Of a stretch of 64,000 nucleotides of DNA, positions 9,579-19,700 are shown in pieces; position 1 is the first letter of the stretch, and each line of letters begins with the position of its first letter. Location of the stretch: the IMG/VR virus record IMGVR_UViG_3300023184_000026, positions 233,259 to 297,258 of that record; one strand, given 5' to 3'. A model generated the notes under the pieces. The model saw only the letters and a list, made by a program, of their open reading frames with translations, did no database searches and had not been told where the DNA came from. The stretch comes from a virus. The translations under genes and the position numbers were made by a program.

Positions 9579-10688
9579 ATGATCTTCAAGCAATTTGATC
9601 AAACGGACATAGTGGCGGGAAGATCCCAGCCAGTGTCCACCGGAATGTGGAGCGACGGCGAAACGAACTGGTCTCAGTTTTATACCAGCAGTATTCAAAC
9701 GACGCAGTCATCATCGCTGTATGAACCGTTAAATGGACTGTATTATACCAACGTTTATGATTATCCAGTAGCGTCCGCCAGTTCCGACGTATATTTTTCG
9801 ATTACGTATGGTCACTCCGCAGGATCGGGTTCTTCAACATTCGACAAAAACGCGTCACAGGGAAGTTTGATATATCCAACAAAGGCAATATACAATCAAT
9901 ACCGAAATTTACTGTTGGCACCCGGTGATTCTAAATTTACATTTGTTAAATCGGATAATAACGGAAACCAGACACAGATTGATTCTGATGATATTTACGC
10001 AATTTCATTTAGAGGCACAAAATACAAAGATCGTTTAGATCCCGGCCAATTTGAATTTACACTAAGTGGGTCCAGTGGAGCAAATGGAAAAATTACACTG
10101 ATAGATGATTCCAGAATTAATCCGGAAACTGGTGTGCAGACTGGTGGAAAGCGTTATAATCTTATACGAGGTTCGATTGAAAGCGGATCTTTGTCCACGA
10201 CAAAAAATTACGAAGCAATTGGATCTATATACCCAGACTTGGGAATAATCATATTGAACCCGACAGTTCTTCAGTCGTTGGTTGGAAATGTTGGTGGAAT
10301 ATCCTTGAACGATTATACTTCAAACTATTGGGGTGATGGATTTGCACGAATGCAGAATGTTCTCTTCGCATCTATAAAACAGGGTGCGGCTGCGTTGCCA
10401 ATGAAAGCGAGAGTAACTGAATATGTTCCCGCTCGTCATTATTTTGTGAGAGTAAAGAACCAAGAGTATAATTACAGCAACAATCCAACATTTATTATAT
10501 CTGACAAATCTAGTTCGGAGTATGGTAAATTGAGATTCACCGATTTTTATACCAATCCAAAAGTATATGTAACCTCGGTTGGTCTATATAATGAAACAAA
10601 CGACTTGGTTGCTGTTGCAAAACTGAGTCAGCCGTTATTAAAAGACTTTACCAACGAGTGTCTTATAAAAATTAAGATAGATGTTTAA
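9579..10688 (+). CDS. Tail/baseplate-associated protein with the NYSxNPT...VGLY C-terminal module
   Basis: This 369-aa protein has no recognised enzyme domain. Its C terminus carries a module also present at the end of the next large gene: EYNYSNNPTF near residue 300, then about 35 residues later VTSVGLYNETNDLVAVAKLSQP (read in parts) and a closing IKIKIDV. The shared module suggests that both proteins dock to the same site of the particle. The N terminus (MIFKQFDQTDIVAGRSQPVS) resembles the following protein's start (MIKQFSAGDITVRPFKTF), supporting paralogy at both ends. It begins 10 nt after the previous stop, so it probably shares a transcript. Confidence 0.7.
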   Translation: MIFKQFDQTDIVAGRSQPVSTGMWSDGETNWSQFYTSSIQTTQSSSLYEPLNGLYYTNVYDYPVASASSDVYFSITYGHSAGSGSSTFDKNASQGSLIYPTKAIYNQYRNLLLAPGDSKFTFVKSDNNGNQTQIDSDDIYAISFRGTKYKDRLDPGQFEFTLSGSSGANGKITLIDDSRINPETGVQTGGKRYNLIRGSIESGSLSTTKNYEAIGSIYPDLGIIILNPTVLQSLVGNVGGISLNDYTSNYWGDGFARMQNVLFASIKQGAAALPMKARVTEYVPARHYFVRVKNQEYNYSNNPTFIISDKSSSEYGKLRFTDFYTNPKVYVTSVGLYNETNDLVAVAKLSQPLLKDFTNECLIKIKIDV

Positions 10689-10803
10689 CTAATAAAAGTT
10701 AAATTTTACATTGTTTAAGTAGTGTGTTTTGGGATGGGTTATAAAGAAATGTTGTCAATTGTAAAAACTCGCTCTATCGGCAAGTGAATACTCAAACATT
10801 GAT

Positions 10804-10813
10804 TATATTTATC
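10804..10813 (+). promoter_or_regulatory. TATATTTATC element, putative late promoter
   Basis: A near-perfect copy of the recurring 10-mer lies in the 130-bp gap before the 1120-aa gene. It ends only 5 nt before the ATG at 10819, so a T4-like start point would give an essentially leaderless message. The rest of the gap shows no other clear signal. Confidence 0.4.
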
Positions 10814-10818
10814 TATAT

Positions 10819-13800
10819 ATGATAAAGCAGTTCTCCGCAGGAGATATCACAGTAAGACCATTTAAGACTTTCAAACACTGGAGCGTTCAGAGTGTACATC
10901 TTGGTCATAAGGATGCATATGGATTTAATACTTATTATGATAATCTGTGTGAAGTTAATGAGGGAATAAAAAATACTTCCATATTTTATCCATCTGGGAG
11001 TTCATATTATACAGCGTCAGTTGAATTGATTAATCCATCTGGAAAATATGCCAGAAATATATACAGCCTCACAGACTCCATGTTTTATCGCAACAAGAAA
11101 AATTTTATGGAGTTGTTTGGTGTTGAAAGTATTGTAACGGACACGGCAACTGGAAAAAAGGAAGTAAGAAATATACACGATAGAGTTGTTACTTTGGCAC
11201 TAAATCAAACAAATTTTGGTGAAAAAATAAGACCGGAAACCGTTGAAATAGTGGACAATTCCAATCCACATGCCACATATATCATCAAAGATGATGGATA
11301 TACCAATCTTTATATCACGGGATCACATTTTTCTGAATACACATATTTGAGTGCAATGAGGAACATATATCCTCGACCGTATTGGAACACTTCAAGTGGG
11401 GAATTTCATTTGAATTTATTAGACGGAGAATCCAAGCATATAGATGTTGATACCGCAAAAGAATATCTTAAACTTGGCATGAATGTTTCGTATACCGGTA
11501 CATCCGATTATTTATACGATTCAAGTTCGTTGGTTGATACATTTCAATCGGATAATGAACATTTTGGAGAAGCAGTTAGCTCGTGGTATAAATATGTTGT
11601 GGCCGGTTCATCTATAGACAAATATAATTTGAATACGGGAAGTCAAGGCTATGCGGCCATATTCAAATATGATGATAATTTGGGAATTCACAGACCAATA
11701 AAGAAATTTACATCGCCGTTGAGAGACGTTGGATTCTTGCAAGACTTTGATATAGACAAGACATTTCCATACACTGTGGAGAATTTGCAAAATAGTGGTT
11801 CGTATTTTACTGACACATTTGGACAGTCTGTGTCTGTCCGTGATAACTTTTTGGCAGTTGGGTCATCGTCCGGTTCAATATGTTTTCCAACCGGTTCATA
11901 TCCAGGATATGTGTTTGTGTATGATAAATACAAAGGCGGAACCGATAATTGGGGGTTGATAAATATTATACAAGGAAATTCAAATGGAGATAATTTTGGT
12001 AAATCGGTTTCATTGGACAGAGATACCCTCGCCATAGGCGCACCGGGAGTCAGCGGTTCGGGTGCCGTGTATATCTTCAGACGAAAACAATACATGAGCG
12101 GTGGATGCGATGCAATTGAAACAAGTTCGTTTTGGCAAACATTATCTCCGGAAACGGACTTGTGCGACGAAATTATATCAGAATCCGGTTCTTTGATTAT
12201 ATACAGCGAAAGACCAATTCCTTGGACATACTCGTCGATGGCATATACAAGTTCAAGCATCGAACTTTTAAGCGGATCAATGTCGGCATCTTATGATCCA
12301 AATTCTACGGATACAAGAAGAGTATCAAGTTCATATTATCGAGTCGAAAATGGCGCTTGGTCTGGAAGTTATAGTTGGGAATATGAAGCCATCCTCACTT
12401 CCAGTGTTTTATCACTGGGAGACAACTTTGGATGGTGCGTTGCACTTGATTCTGGCAGCTTGTTTGTTGGAACAAACAAGACCGGAAATGGATATGCAAC
12501 ATTGTTTACATGCTCTTATTACTCATCTTCCGTCGGCGATTGTCCAACGGCTTCTTGGGGAGAAGCAAAAACATTCAGAAGAGATGGTACATATGGTGAC
12601 TTGGATATGTCTTCTCAATTCTATTCAATTGACGTGACGGGTGTATCAATATCGGACGATGGATTTGGTACGTCGGTTGCGATTGGTGGAAAAAACCTTG
12701 TAATTGGATGTCTTCGCGACAAGGCATTTATTCCATATGCGTCATATACAGGATCACCGACCAGTCTGGGTTCTGCGTATTTTTATAGAAATGACTATCG
12801 CTGCGGTTCTCTGGGATATTGGCAAGTGTTGAAAACATTTGGCGATAGAAAATATCAGTATAATAATAATTTTGGGAAATCCGTGTCTCTGGGAGGATTA
12901 TATAGCGCGATCACTTCTTGGTCCGACAAAGTTGGAAGAAATGTTGATTACTTCAATGGTGAATATATCATAGACGATTTATTATACCAAGCAAGTTCAT
13001 CGGATGATCCAAATGGAGTGCTGGGTAGAGTTGCCATATACAAATACAGTGATGTAAATGAAACATGGCAATTGACAGAAACCATACGACGCAACAAAGA
13101 AGCAAATAAGCCATCAAATATTTATGGATATTCAGTTTGCTTATGCTCAGATTTCATGGTTGTGGGTGCGCCGGTTGTTCATTTTGCAACTGCGAGTGCC
13201 ACGGCTTCGGTGTACGATCCAAACAACCTTGTTGATTTTCCGGCAAATTGCTCCGGTTCTGTGTATGTTTACAACGTCACAAATCTTGAGGACAATCCGC
13301 TTATAGGAAATGTATTTTACAAAAATGGATATTTTGCACTTACTCACACGGGATCAAATTATCGCGATATATTTACAAAAACCGGATCGGGTGGGTTTGA
13401 CCTAACGTATCAAGGATCACATACAATCTATGAACACGAATATCTGACATCTATTCGACCGGGCGAATTTAATTATAGTACAAATCCAACATCATTGGTA
13501 AAAACTCCATTAATGTTTGACGTAAACCAAGATGGTGTGTTTGATTTTCTTGACGTTGATTTGATAATGAGATTTTTTCAAAAAAGAAAATTCTTTGAAG
13601 AATTTATTTTCGACGATAATGGTGTAGTACTTGAACAAAGTTCAAACGCTGATAATAGTTGGTGGGGAGATGATATTCTACAACTTGAATCCGAAGACGT
13701 ACTGCTTCAGGAACAAACAGGCAGTGCAGCTTATATTGCAAGTTCTTCATTCAATGCTTTCACAAAAACTGCATATGACTATATTCAGAGCAATCTTATT

Positions 13801-14181
13801 GACACGGAATTGCTTGATATAGATGGTGACGGTAAAATCAACATGAATGATGCGAACATACTTGCATTATATTATTTAGAACGACTTGTTCCACAAAATC
13901 TGATACCTTTATTATCACCGGCCTCAACAAGAAAATATGTAAGGGATATAAATGATTATCTCAATCCATATTGCCATACTGATATTCACAAGGTCAATCC
14001 ACATTTCTTGGAATATGAATATAGTTCATCATATGATCCCACCGGTTCATATCTGGCACCATTTATAACAACTGTTGGATTATATGATGGAAATGAGCTT
14101 GTGGCGGTTGGAAAATTGGGCAGACCTGTTAAAAATTTAATAGATTGGCCCGTTAATATCATTGTTCGTTTTGATACATGA
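10819..14181 (+). CDS. FG-GAP-like beta-propeller virion protein with inserted dockerin-like Ca-binding pair
   Basis: This 1120-aa protein contains, from about residue 250 to 840, at least six repeats of the form (F/Y)GxSVSxxxxxLxVGxP...GxVYxY, for example FGKSVSLDRDTLAIGAPGVS and YGYSVCLCSDFMVVGAPVV. This is typical of FG-GAP/integrin-alpha-type propeller blades. Two 12-residue loops at 901-912 (DVNQDGVFDFLD) and 1000-1011 (DIDGDGKINMND) match the calcium loop of type I dockerins and EF-hands, each followed by a helix. The C terminus (TVGLYDGNELVAVGKLGRP) is shared with the preceding protein. In that paralogue the conserved NPT and VGLY blocks are about 35 residues apart; here the dockerin-like segment separates them. 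It is probably an exposed tail or baseplate adhesin; the ligand is unknown. Confidence 0.75.
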   Translation: MIKQFSAGDITVRPFKTFKHWSVQSVHLGHKDAYGFNTYYDNLCEVNEGIKNTSIFYPSGSSYYTASVELINPSGKYARNIYSLTDSMFYRNKKNFMELFGVESIVTDTATGKKEVRNIHDRVVTLALNQTNFGEKIRPETVEIVDNSNPHATYIIKDDGYTNLYITGSHFSEYTYLSAMRNIYPRPYWNTSSGEFHLNLLDGESKHIDVDTAKEYLKLGMNVSYTGTSDYLYDSSSLVDTFQSDNEHFGEAVSSWYKYVVAGSSIDKYNLNTGSQGYAAIFKYDDNLGIHRPIKKFTSPLRDVGFLQDFDIDKTFPYTVENLQNSGSYFTDTFGQSVSVRDNFLAVGSSSGSICFPTGSYPGYVFVYDKYKGGTDNWGLINIIQGNSNGDNFGKSVSLDRDTLAIGAPGVSGSGAVYIFRRKQYMSGGCDAIETSSFWQTLSPETDLCDEIISESGSLIIYSERPIPWTYSSMAYTSSSIELLSGSMSASYDPNSTDTRRVSSSYYRVENGAWSGSYSWEYEAILTSSVLSLGDNFGWCVALDSGSLFVGTNKTGNGYATLFTCSYYSSSVGDCPTASWGEAKTFRRDGTYGDLDMSSQFYSIDVTGVSISDDGFGTSVAIGGKNLVIGCLRDKAFIPYASYTGSPTSLGSAYFYRNDYRCGSLGYWQVLKTFGDRKYQYNNNFGKSVSLGGLYSAITSWSDKVGRNVDYFNGEYIIDDLLYQASSSDDPNGVLGRVAIYKYSDVNETWQLTETIRRNKEANKPSNIYGYSVCLCSDFMVVGAPVVHFATASATASVYDPNNLVDFPANCSGSVYVYNVTNLEDNPLIGNVFYKNGYFALTHTGSNYRDIFTKTGSGGFDLTYQGSHTIYEHEYLTSIRPGEFNYSTNPTSLVKTPLMFDVNQDGVFDFLDVDLIMRFFQKRKFFEEFIFDDNGVVLEQSSNADNSWWGDDILQLESEDVLLQEQTGSAAYIASSSFNAFTKTAYDYIQSNLIDTELLDIDGDGKINMNDANILALYYLERLVPQNLIPLLSPASTRKYVRDINDYLNPYCHTDIHKVNPHFLEYEYSSSYDPTGSYLAPFITTVGLYDGNELVAVGKLGRPVKNLIDWPVNIIVRFDT

Positions 14182-14184
14182 CAT

Positions 14185-14194
14185 TATATTTATA
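14185..14194 (+). promoter_or_regulatory. TATATTTATA element, putative late promoter
   Basis: A perfect copy begins 4 nt after the preceding stop and lies 24 nt upstream of the ATG at 14219. Here a clear Shine-Dalgarno sequence sits between the element and the start, which fits a promoter rather than a translation signal. Confidence 0.55.
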
Positions 14195-14204
14195 ATAAAC
14201 AAAT

Positions 14205-14209
14205 AGGAG
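14205..14209 (+). promoter_or_regulatory. Shine-Dalgarno AGGAG for the 108-aa gene
   Basis: AGGAG ends 9 nt before the ATG at 14219. It is one of the few strong SD sequences in the window; most starts lack one. Confidence 0.7.
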
Positions 14210-14218
14210 AATATCATT

Positions 14219-14545
14219 ATGCCAGAAATACTAGGACCAACGCCAAGACCATCATCAACAGAATCGCTGCTTGATCTATATAAAAATATTCGCACCAGTC
14301 AACCATTTGGTATACGCTCACATCTTACACGAAATACTATAAACAGTATGGCTTGGGGTCTGGGCAAACAGGCAGGTGCTCCAAATTATATGACAACACG
14401 TCGTAATGCAGATACGCAGTATGAACGCACATTCCAGCCAAGTCAATTTTTAGTATATGCTCCACTAAGAGTCACATCATTCAATGGATATTCACTGAAA
14501 TATGCTCAAAATGCATACAATCACGATAATCGTAATTATTATTAA
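14219..14545 (+). CDS. Small basic hypothetical protein (108 aa), probably virion
   Basis: The start is fixed by AGGAG 9 nt upstream and by an upstream TATATTTATA. The protein is Pro-, Asn- and Arg-containing (MPEILGPTPRPSSTESLLDL, then RTSQPFGIRSHLTRNTINSM), without predicted membrane segments. It ends in NAYNHDNRNYY. I recognise no family. A good SD and its own promoter element suggest abundant expression, as for structural proteins. It is the last gene of the tail block before the DNA-metabolism genes. Confidence 0.65.
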   Translation: MPEILGPTPRPSSTESLLDLYKNIRTSQPFGIRSHLTRNTINSMAWGLGKQAGAPNYMTTRRNADTQYERTFQPSQFLVYAPLRVTSFNGYSLKYAQNAYNHDNRNYY

Positions 14546-14565
14546 TTAAAATAAAAAAAGGTTAT

Positions 14566-15057
14566 ATGAAAGTATTGGGATTGGATTTATCCACCACAAC
14601 TTGTGGTTGGGCTGTAGCAGAAAATAAGATTATTATTGGTGCTGGATTTGTTGATATTTCTGATGTGATTGAGTATGCTGCCAAAGCAGAACTTATTATA
14701 ACTGCTTTAAAAGGTCAAACTTTTGAGAAAATAATGATTGAAGAAAGCTTGTTTGGATTTGCTGGCGGAGGCACTTCGCAGCAAGTTATAATCAAACTTG
14801 TGAAAAACAAGGCAGTTGTTGGTTATATCTTAGAAAACCATTATAAATTGAAAGTAGAAAGCATACATGCTCAAACAGCACGAAAGAAAGCATTTGGAAT
14901 TGCAAGAATCAAAGGAATAAAGTCAAAAGTGTTTGTAAAAGAGCAAGTTGAGAAACTATATGACATGAAGCCTTGGACTATTCTTAATAAAAAGGGCAAT
15001 GAAGAAAAAAGAATGGAGGACGTAAGAGACGCTATAGTATTAAGTTTAGCGGGTTGA
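14566..15057 (+). CDS. RuvC-like Holliday-junction resolvase (RNase H fold)
   Basis: This 163-aa protein has the size of a RuvC-type nuclease and its acidic residues in order: MKVLGLDLSTTTCGWAV (D7, strand 1), KIMIEESLFG (E59/E60), and a C-terminal EDVRDAIVLSLAG (D152 and D155 in the final helix). The remainder fits the family: a glycine-rich loop FAGGGT at 65-70 and a basic stretch ARKKAFGIARIKG. Such enzymes resolve branched DNA before packaging; in T4 this role belongs to the unrelated endonuclease VII (gp49), so this would be a functional replacement. AAAAAAAGG precedes the ATG as a possible SD. Substrate specificity cannot be read from sequence. Confidence 0.8.
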   Translation: MKVLGLDLSTTTCGWAVAENKIIIGAGFVDISDVIEYAAKAELIITALKGQTFEKIMIEESLFGFAGGGTSQQVIIKLVKNKAVVGYILENHYKLKVESIHAQTARKKAFGIARIKGIKSKVFVKEQVEKLYDMKPWTILNKKGNEEKRMEDVRDAIVLSLAG

Positions 15058-15128
15058 TATATATTTCGTTTTTTTTTGATATTATCATATACTTATTGAT
15101 ATAAGATTTAACAGATAAACATAATATT

Positions 15129-15695
15129 ATGAAAAGAAGCGAACTAAAACAATTGATCAGAGAAACGATTGAAGAGCAAATGATCCAAGAATCAGAAGCC
15201 GTTGACAACTTGATAAAACATATCCAAGCATTGTCAAAAGAAGAACAGGGAATTCTTCAAAATAAATTGACCAACTTGTTCAAAACATCAAAGTCTGGTT
15301 CCTTGCAGGACGCATATAATGAGCTTGCAAAAAATGGTAAGATAGTTATCATGCGCAGCGAAAAAAATAGAAATCAATTGATGGGATTTTTACAGTATAA
15401 AGATCAATTTTTGAACGACGAAAAATGCATAACCAGTAAAGAATACGTAAAATATAATGCAAACGCATTTGCAGAAGAATATCCAAACCTTGCGTTTGCG
15501 TTTAAAAATAATCCAGAATTGATGATTCCGTCGGTAGGTCTTGATGACGAAAGAGTTCCCAGCCCGCTCAGAGGACATGGCACTTCTATGAAAGACCAAA
15601 TAAGGGGTATCACGGGGTCTTGGAAAAAAAGACTTGGTGGGGCAGACATAAAAGTGGAACTTGATAAAAATCTTGAGCGCGACATGCCGAAGTAA
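15129..15695 (+). CDS. Hypothetical protein with N-terminal LKQLIRET tag, candidate packaged protein
   Basis: This 188-aa protein starts MKRSELKQLIRETIEEQM. Residues 6-13 (LKQLIRET) are identical, at the same position, to those of the small head-region protein at 41129, and resemble the predicted cleavage site of the major capsid protein (AKQLIDEA). In T4, N-terminal capsid-targeting peptides of internal proteins end in a gp21 cleavage site of the type I/L-x-E. By analogy this protein may be packaged and clipped after E12. The rest is polar: a helical part to about residue 60, then a mixed domain (NPELMIPSVGLDDERVPSPL). No catalytic motif is recognised. A strong terminator follows. Confidence 0.6.
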   Translation: MKRSELKQLIRETIEEQMIQESEAVDNLIKHIQALSKEEQGILQNKLTNLFKTSKSGSLQDAYNELAKNGKIVIMRSEKNRNQLMGFLQYKDQFLNDEKCITSKEYVKYNANAFAEEYPNLAFAFKNNPELMIPSVGLDDERVPSPLRGHGTSMKDQIRGITGSWKKRLGGADIKVELDKNLERDMPK

Positions 15696-15738
15696 AAGCG
15701 CCGATATTATAACTTCTTAACAGCATTATCGGTTCATA

Positions 15739-15765
15739 AACCCGCCAAAATACGGCGGGTTTTTT
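15739..15765 (+). terminator. Rho-independent terminator after the LKQLIRET-tagged gene
   Basis: A perfect 8-bp stem, AACCCGCC (15739-15746) and GGCGGGTT (15754-15761), has a 7-nt loop and is followed by a T run. It is GC-rich in an AT-rich context and sits 43 bp after the stop at 15695. It separates the upstream unit from the primase/recombination unit. Confidence 0.9.
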
Positions 15766-15770
15766 ATTGG

Positions 15771-15798
15771 TTGACTGATTGAATGTTTTGTGTATAGT
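15771..15798 (+). promoter_or_regulatory. Sigma70-type promoter for the primase unit
   Basis: TTGACT (15771-15776) and TATAGT (15793-15798) are separated by 16 bp, with TG directly before the -10 hexamer as in extended -10 promoters. It lies immediately after the terminator and 10 bp before the primase ATG. A normal start point would fall at about 15804-15806, leaving almost no leader. This host-type promoter differs from the TATATTTATA elements, which suits an early or middle replication gene. Confidence 0.7.
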
Positions 15799-15808
15799 GA
15801 CTATGTAA

Positions 15809-16780
15809 ATGTCGTCGCTAAAAACATCAGAACTCACAATTTTAGTAAATAATGTTCTAAAAGACACAGGACGACTGCGTAAAGGAAATAATTTACAATA
15901 TCATTGTCCAAAATGTCATCATCGCAAGCGAAAATTGGAAGTGTGTCTTGATGCTCCAAATGCTTGGCATTGTTGGACATGTAATATAAAAGGCAGAGGA
16001 TTATATTGGTTGTTGAAACTTGCACAAGCCACGCAAGAACAGTTCAACAAGTTGGAATCTCTTGTAGGAGCACATGTTTCTAAAAATAGTTTATCAGAGT
16101 TTGATAAAAAAATTGCGTCACTAACTTCAAATAAAGTATATGAAGATTATAGTGAAATATTATGTTTGCCAGATGAGTTTAAAAGTTTGGCGGAAAATGA
16201 TGCTAGTATAGAATATCGCATTGCATTGAACTATGCAAAAAAACGCAAACTATCATTTTGTGATATTATAAAATACAACATTGGATATTGCAGCAAAGGA
16301 CCATTTGCCAATCGTATTGTATTTCCGTCATATGATAAAAACAATAACTTAAACTTTTATAGTTGTCGCAGTTATTATGATGATGGTTACAAATACAAAA
16401 ACAGCGAGTTTAGTAAAAATATTGTAGGATTTGAAAACCTTGTTGATTTTGATTTTCCAATTTATTTATGCGAGGGTGCTTTGGATGCCATCTCAATAAA
16501 AAGAAATGCAATTCCACTTTTTGGAAAAACTTTGAGCGCAAAACTAAAAGCAACAATTGTACAAAGCAAATGTCCAGAAGTGAATATTGTGTTGGATGAT
16601 GATGCATTGAATAATGCAATTCGCATCGCAGAATATATAAACTCTATTGGTAAAGTATCCAAGTTGATACAACTGCAAGGCAAAGATCCAAATGTTTTGG
16701 GTTTTGCTGCAACAATGGAAAAGATTAGAAAAACAGATGTGCTTGACTTTAGAGCACTGACCATGCTAAGATTGGAATAA
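15809..16780 (+). CDS. 61: DnaG/gp61-type DNA primase (zinc ribbon + Toprim)
   Basis: This 323-aa protein has the length of T4 gp61 (342 aa). The N-terminal zinc motif is C33-x2-C36 ... C55-x2-C58 (YHCPKCHHRKRK, then AWHCWTCN), the CHC2-type ribbon that reads the priming site. The Toprim part has YLCEGALDAISI near residue 222 (catalytic Glu) and NIVLDDDALNNAI near 261 (acidic metal-binding residues). It would make RNA primers for lagging-strand synthesis with a gp41-type helicase not present here. No SD is seen; the promoter lies so close that the message may be leaderless. It ends 3 nt before the next ATG, so both are likely co-transcribed. Confidence 0.85.
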   Translation: MSSLKTSELTILVNNVLKDTGRLRKGNNLQYHCPKCHHRKRKLEVCLDAPNAWHCWTCNIKGRGLYWLLKLAQATQEQFNKLESLVGAHVSKNSLSEFDKKIASLTSNKVYEDYSEILCLPDEFKSLAENDASIEYRIALNYAKKRKLSFCDIIKYNIGYCSKGPFANRIVFPSYDKNNNLNFYSCRSYYDDGYKYKNSEFSKNIVGFENLVDFDFPIYLCEGALDAISIKRNAIPLFGKTLSAKLKATIVQSKCPEVNIVLDDDALNNAIRIAEYINSIGKVSKLIQLQGKDPNVLGFAATMEKIRKTDVLDFRALTMLRLE

Positions 16781-16783
16781 CAT

Positions 16784-19700
16784 ATGATAGATACATACGA
16801 AAAACTGAATACATCCCTTACTCGCGTAGATTATATTGTTCATGTATCCGACATTCATATTCGATTGACCAAACGGCATGTAGAATATAGAGAAGTGTTT
16901 GCCAAACTATATGAAGAAATCAAAAAGACACCAGCAAACACAATCATTATAAATACAGGAGATAGTTTTCATTCAAAATGTGACCTTTCACCCGAGGCTG
17001 TGCAGATTGCAAGTGAGTTCTTCAAGGGTTTGTCTGATTTGCGTCCTACGATTGTTATTGCTGGTAATCATGATTGTTTGCTCACAAACACAACGAGATT
17101 AGATAGTTTGACTCCTATTGTAGATAATCTGGCACATGACAATCTTTATTATCTAAAAGAAAGCAAGTTGTATTCATTTGCTAATATTCTTATAAATAAC
17201 ATGTCTATTTTCACTGACCATACTTCATTCATAAAAATGAAAGATGTGACCAAGAAAATCAAGACAGAGTTTGATACAAAGATTGCTTTATTTCATGGTG
17301 GTGTATTTGACGCCAAGACTGATGTAGGTTATACTGTGACCAACAAGAGTATCATGAATGATATGTTTGATGGTCATGACATGGCACTGCTTGGAGATAT
17401 ACACATGGCACAAAATCTGCAAATGTATGATCCGGCAGCAGAAAAGCCAATCATTCGTTATGCTGGTTCGTGCATACAACAAAATCACGGCGAAGCATTG
17501 CTTGGCCACGGTATTTGTTTGTGGGACGTAAAGAACAAAGCATACAAGCATGTAGAAATACCAAATGATTATGGTTATTTTACTATTGATATTGATGACG
17601 GCAAGTTGATGACTGATATAATCACAATGCCCAAGAAGCCAAAACTTCGTGTGCGTTGCAAAGAAACCATTGCTACTGAACTAAAAAAGGTAGTAAATGA
17701 AATCAAAAAGACGCATGAAATCAGCGATATTATTTATATGCGAGTTGATGGCGATGACGCTTCTAAAGTCGTAAGTGTTCAAGCTGCTGCCAACTTGAGT
17801 CAGATTGGCAATGTTGATTATCAAAATAAACTTATTAGTGAAGCACTCAAAGCTAAATATCCAGATATTATGGATGATGACACACTTGAGTCTGTTCATA
17901 AAATCAATAAAGAACTCAATGCGGATTTGAGCAAAGATGATGCTTCACGCAACATTCGTTGGAAGCCAATCAAGTTTGAGTTTAGCAATATGTTTAGTTA
18001 TGGTGAAAACAATGTTATTGACTTTACCAAACTAGAATCTGTGTATGGATTGTTCGCAAATAATGCGAGCGGAAAATCATCATTGATGGACGCATTATGC
18101 TTTACAGCATTTGATAAAAGTGCCAGAGCATTCAAAGCAACTCATGTGATGAACTCACAAAAAATGTCTTTTCATGGCAAGTTTACATTTGAGATAAATG
18201 ACATACAATATGTTATTGAGCGCAAAGGCATCAGAGATAAAAAGGGCAATGTCAAAGTTGATGTAAACTTCTATAAGATGGAGAAAGAAGAAAAGATTAG
18301 CCTCAATAGTGAAGCTCGCAGAAGCACAAACGAAATCATTCGTGATTATATCGGCGATTATGATGACTTTGTACTCACTTCTCTTGCATTACAAGGAAAT
18401 CAAGGGTCGTTTGTTGAAATGGGTCAAACTGAACGCAAGGATTTGTTGTGTCAGTTCATTGGTCTGAATGTGTTTGATAAACTTGTGGCCAAGGGCAATG
18501 ACAAACTAAAAGAACTAACAGGTGCTATCAAGTCATTCAACAAAGAAAACAATCAAGTCAAGATTGAGTCCAATAAAAATGATTTGGGATTGGCAGAGTC
18601 CAAACTTATTGATTTGACTGGTCAACGCGATCAATATTCATCAAAAAAGAATGAACTTGATAATAAAATCGTTGAACAACAAGCCAAGATTATAAAACTT
18701 GAAAATGTGCCAACAAATGTATTTGCTCTAAAAAAAGAGCGCGAAACTTTAGAAACAAAAAATAGTCAAGCTGTTGATGCCATTTCAGTTATTGACACAA
18801 ACACAGAGTCAAAGAAAAAAGAATATGTGGATGCGTCTAATAAACTATCTGCATTTCCAGATGATCTAAAAGAAAAATCAGACAAGCATGCAAGTTTTGT
18901 TCGTCAAAAAACTCGTCTTGAGCAAGAATTGGAAAAATTTAAGCTCGTGGTCAAAGAAAAACTCAAGAAGATAGAACATCTATCCAACCACAAATATGAT
19001 CCAAATTGTGAATATTGCTGTGATAATGCGTTTGTAAAAGATGCTATATCTGCAAAAAATAGTTTGGAATCCGACAAAACTGATGCAAGAGAATTGTTTG
19101 ACGCCATATCAACCATAAAAACACAGATTATAGAAGTTGAACCATTTGTAGCTCAATATGAACAAAGTGTGCTGCTCAAAGAAACTATCAATACACTCAC
19201 AGCATTCATTTCCAAGAAAGAATTGGAAAAGTCTAATCTCAATAATTTAATTTCTAAAAACTCTAATAGAATAGTTGATATTGACAATCTGGTTGAGTTG
19301 TATGAAAAATCCAAAGAAATTGTAGAAAGCAACAAGATTGTTGAGGTTGTTTTATCCAAACTAAAGGATGAAAATACTGTCATTGTGTCAAAGCTAAAGA
19401 ATATTGAGCGAGAATATGTGGATGCGTATAGCCGCAAAGTGTCATTGACAGACCAAATAAAAAACATCGAAGAACAAATCAAGAAAATAGAAGAGCATGA
19501 AAACGAACTTGCTGCTTATCAATATTATCTAACTTCTATTGGAAAAGACGGCGTGCCATATAAAATTATTTCGGACGCCATTCCAAGAATTGAGCAAGAA
19601 GTAAATAATATATTGTCTCAGATGGTTGAGTTTAGTATGGGTATTGAAACAGATGGTAAGAATGTCAATGTATATATCAAATATGATGACAAAAAATGGC

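Noticed and set aside
11688-12260. 190-aa reverse-strand open frame
   Set aside because: It is inside the propeller gene, whose repeats explain the + strand frame; no start signal or recognisable domain.
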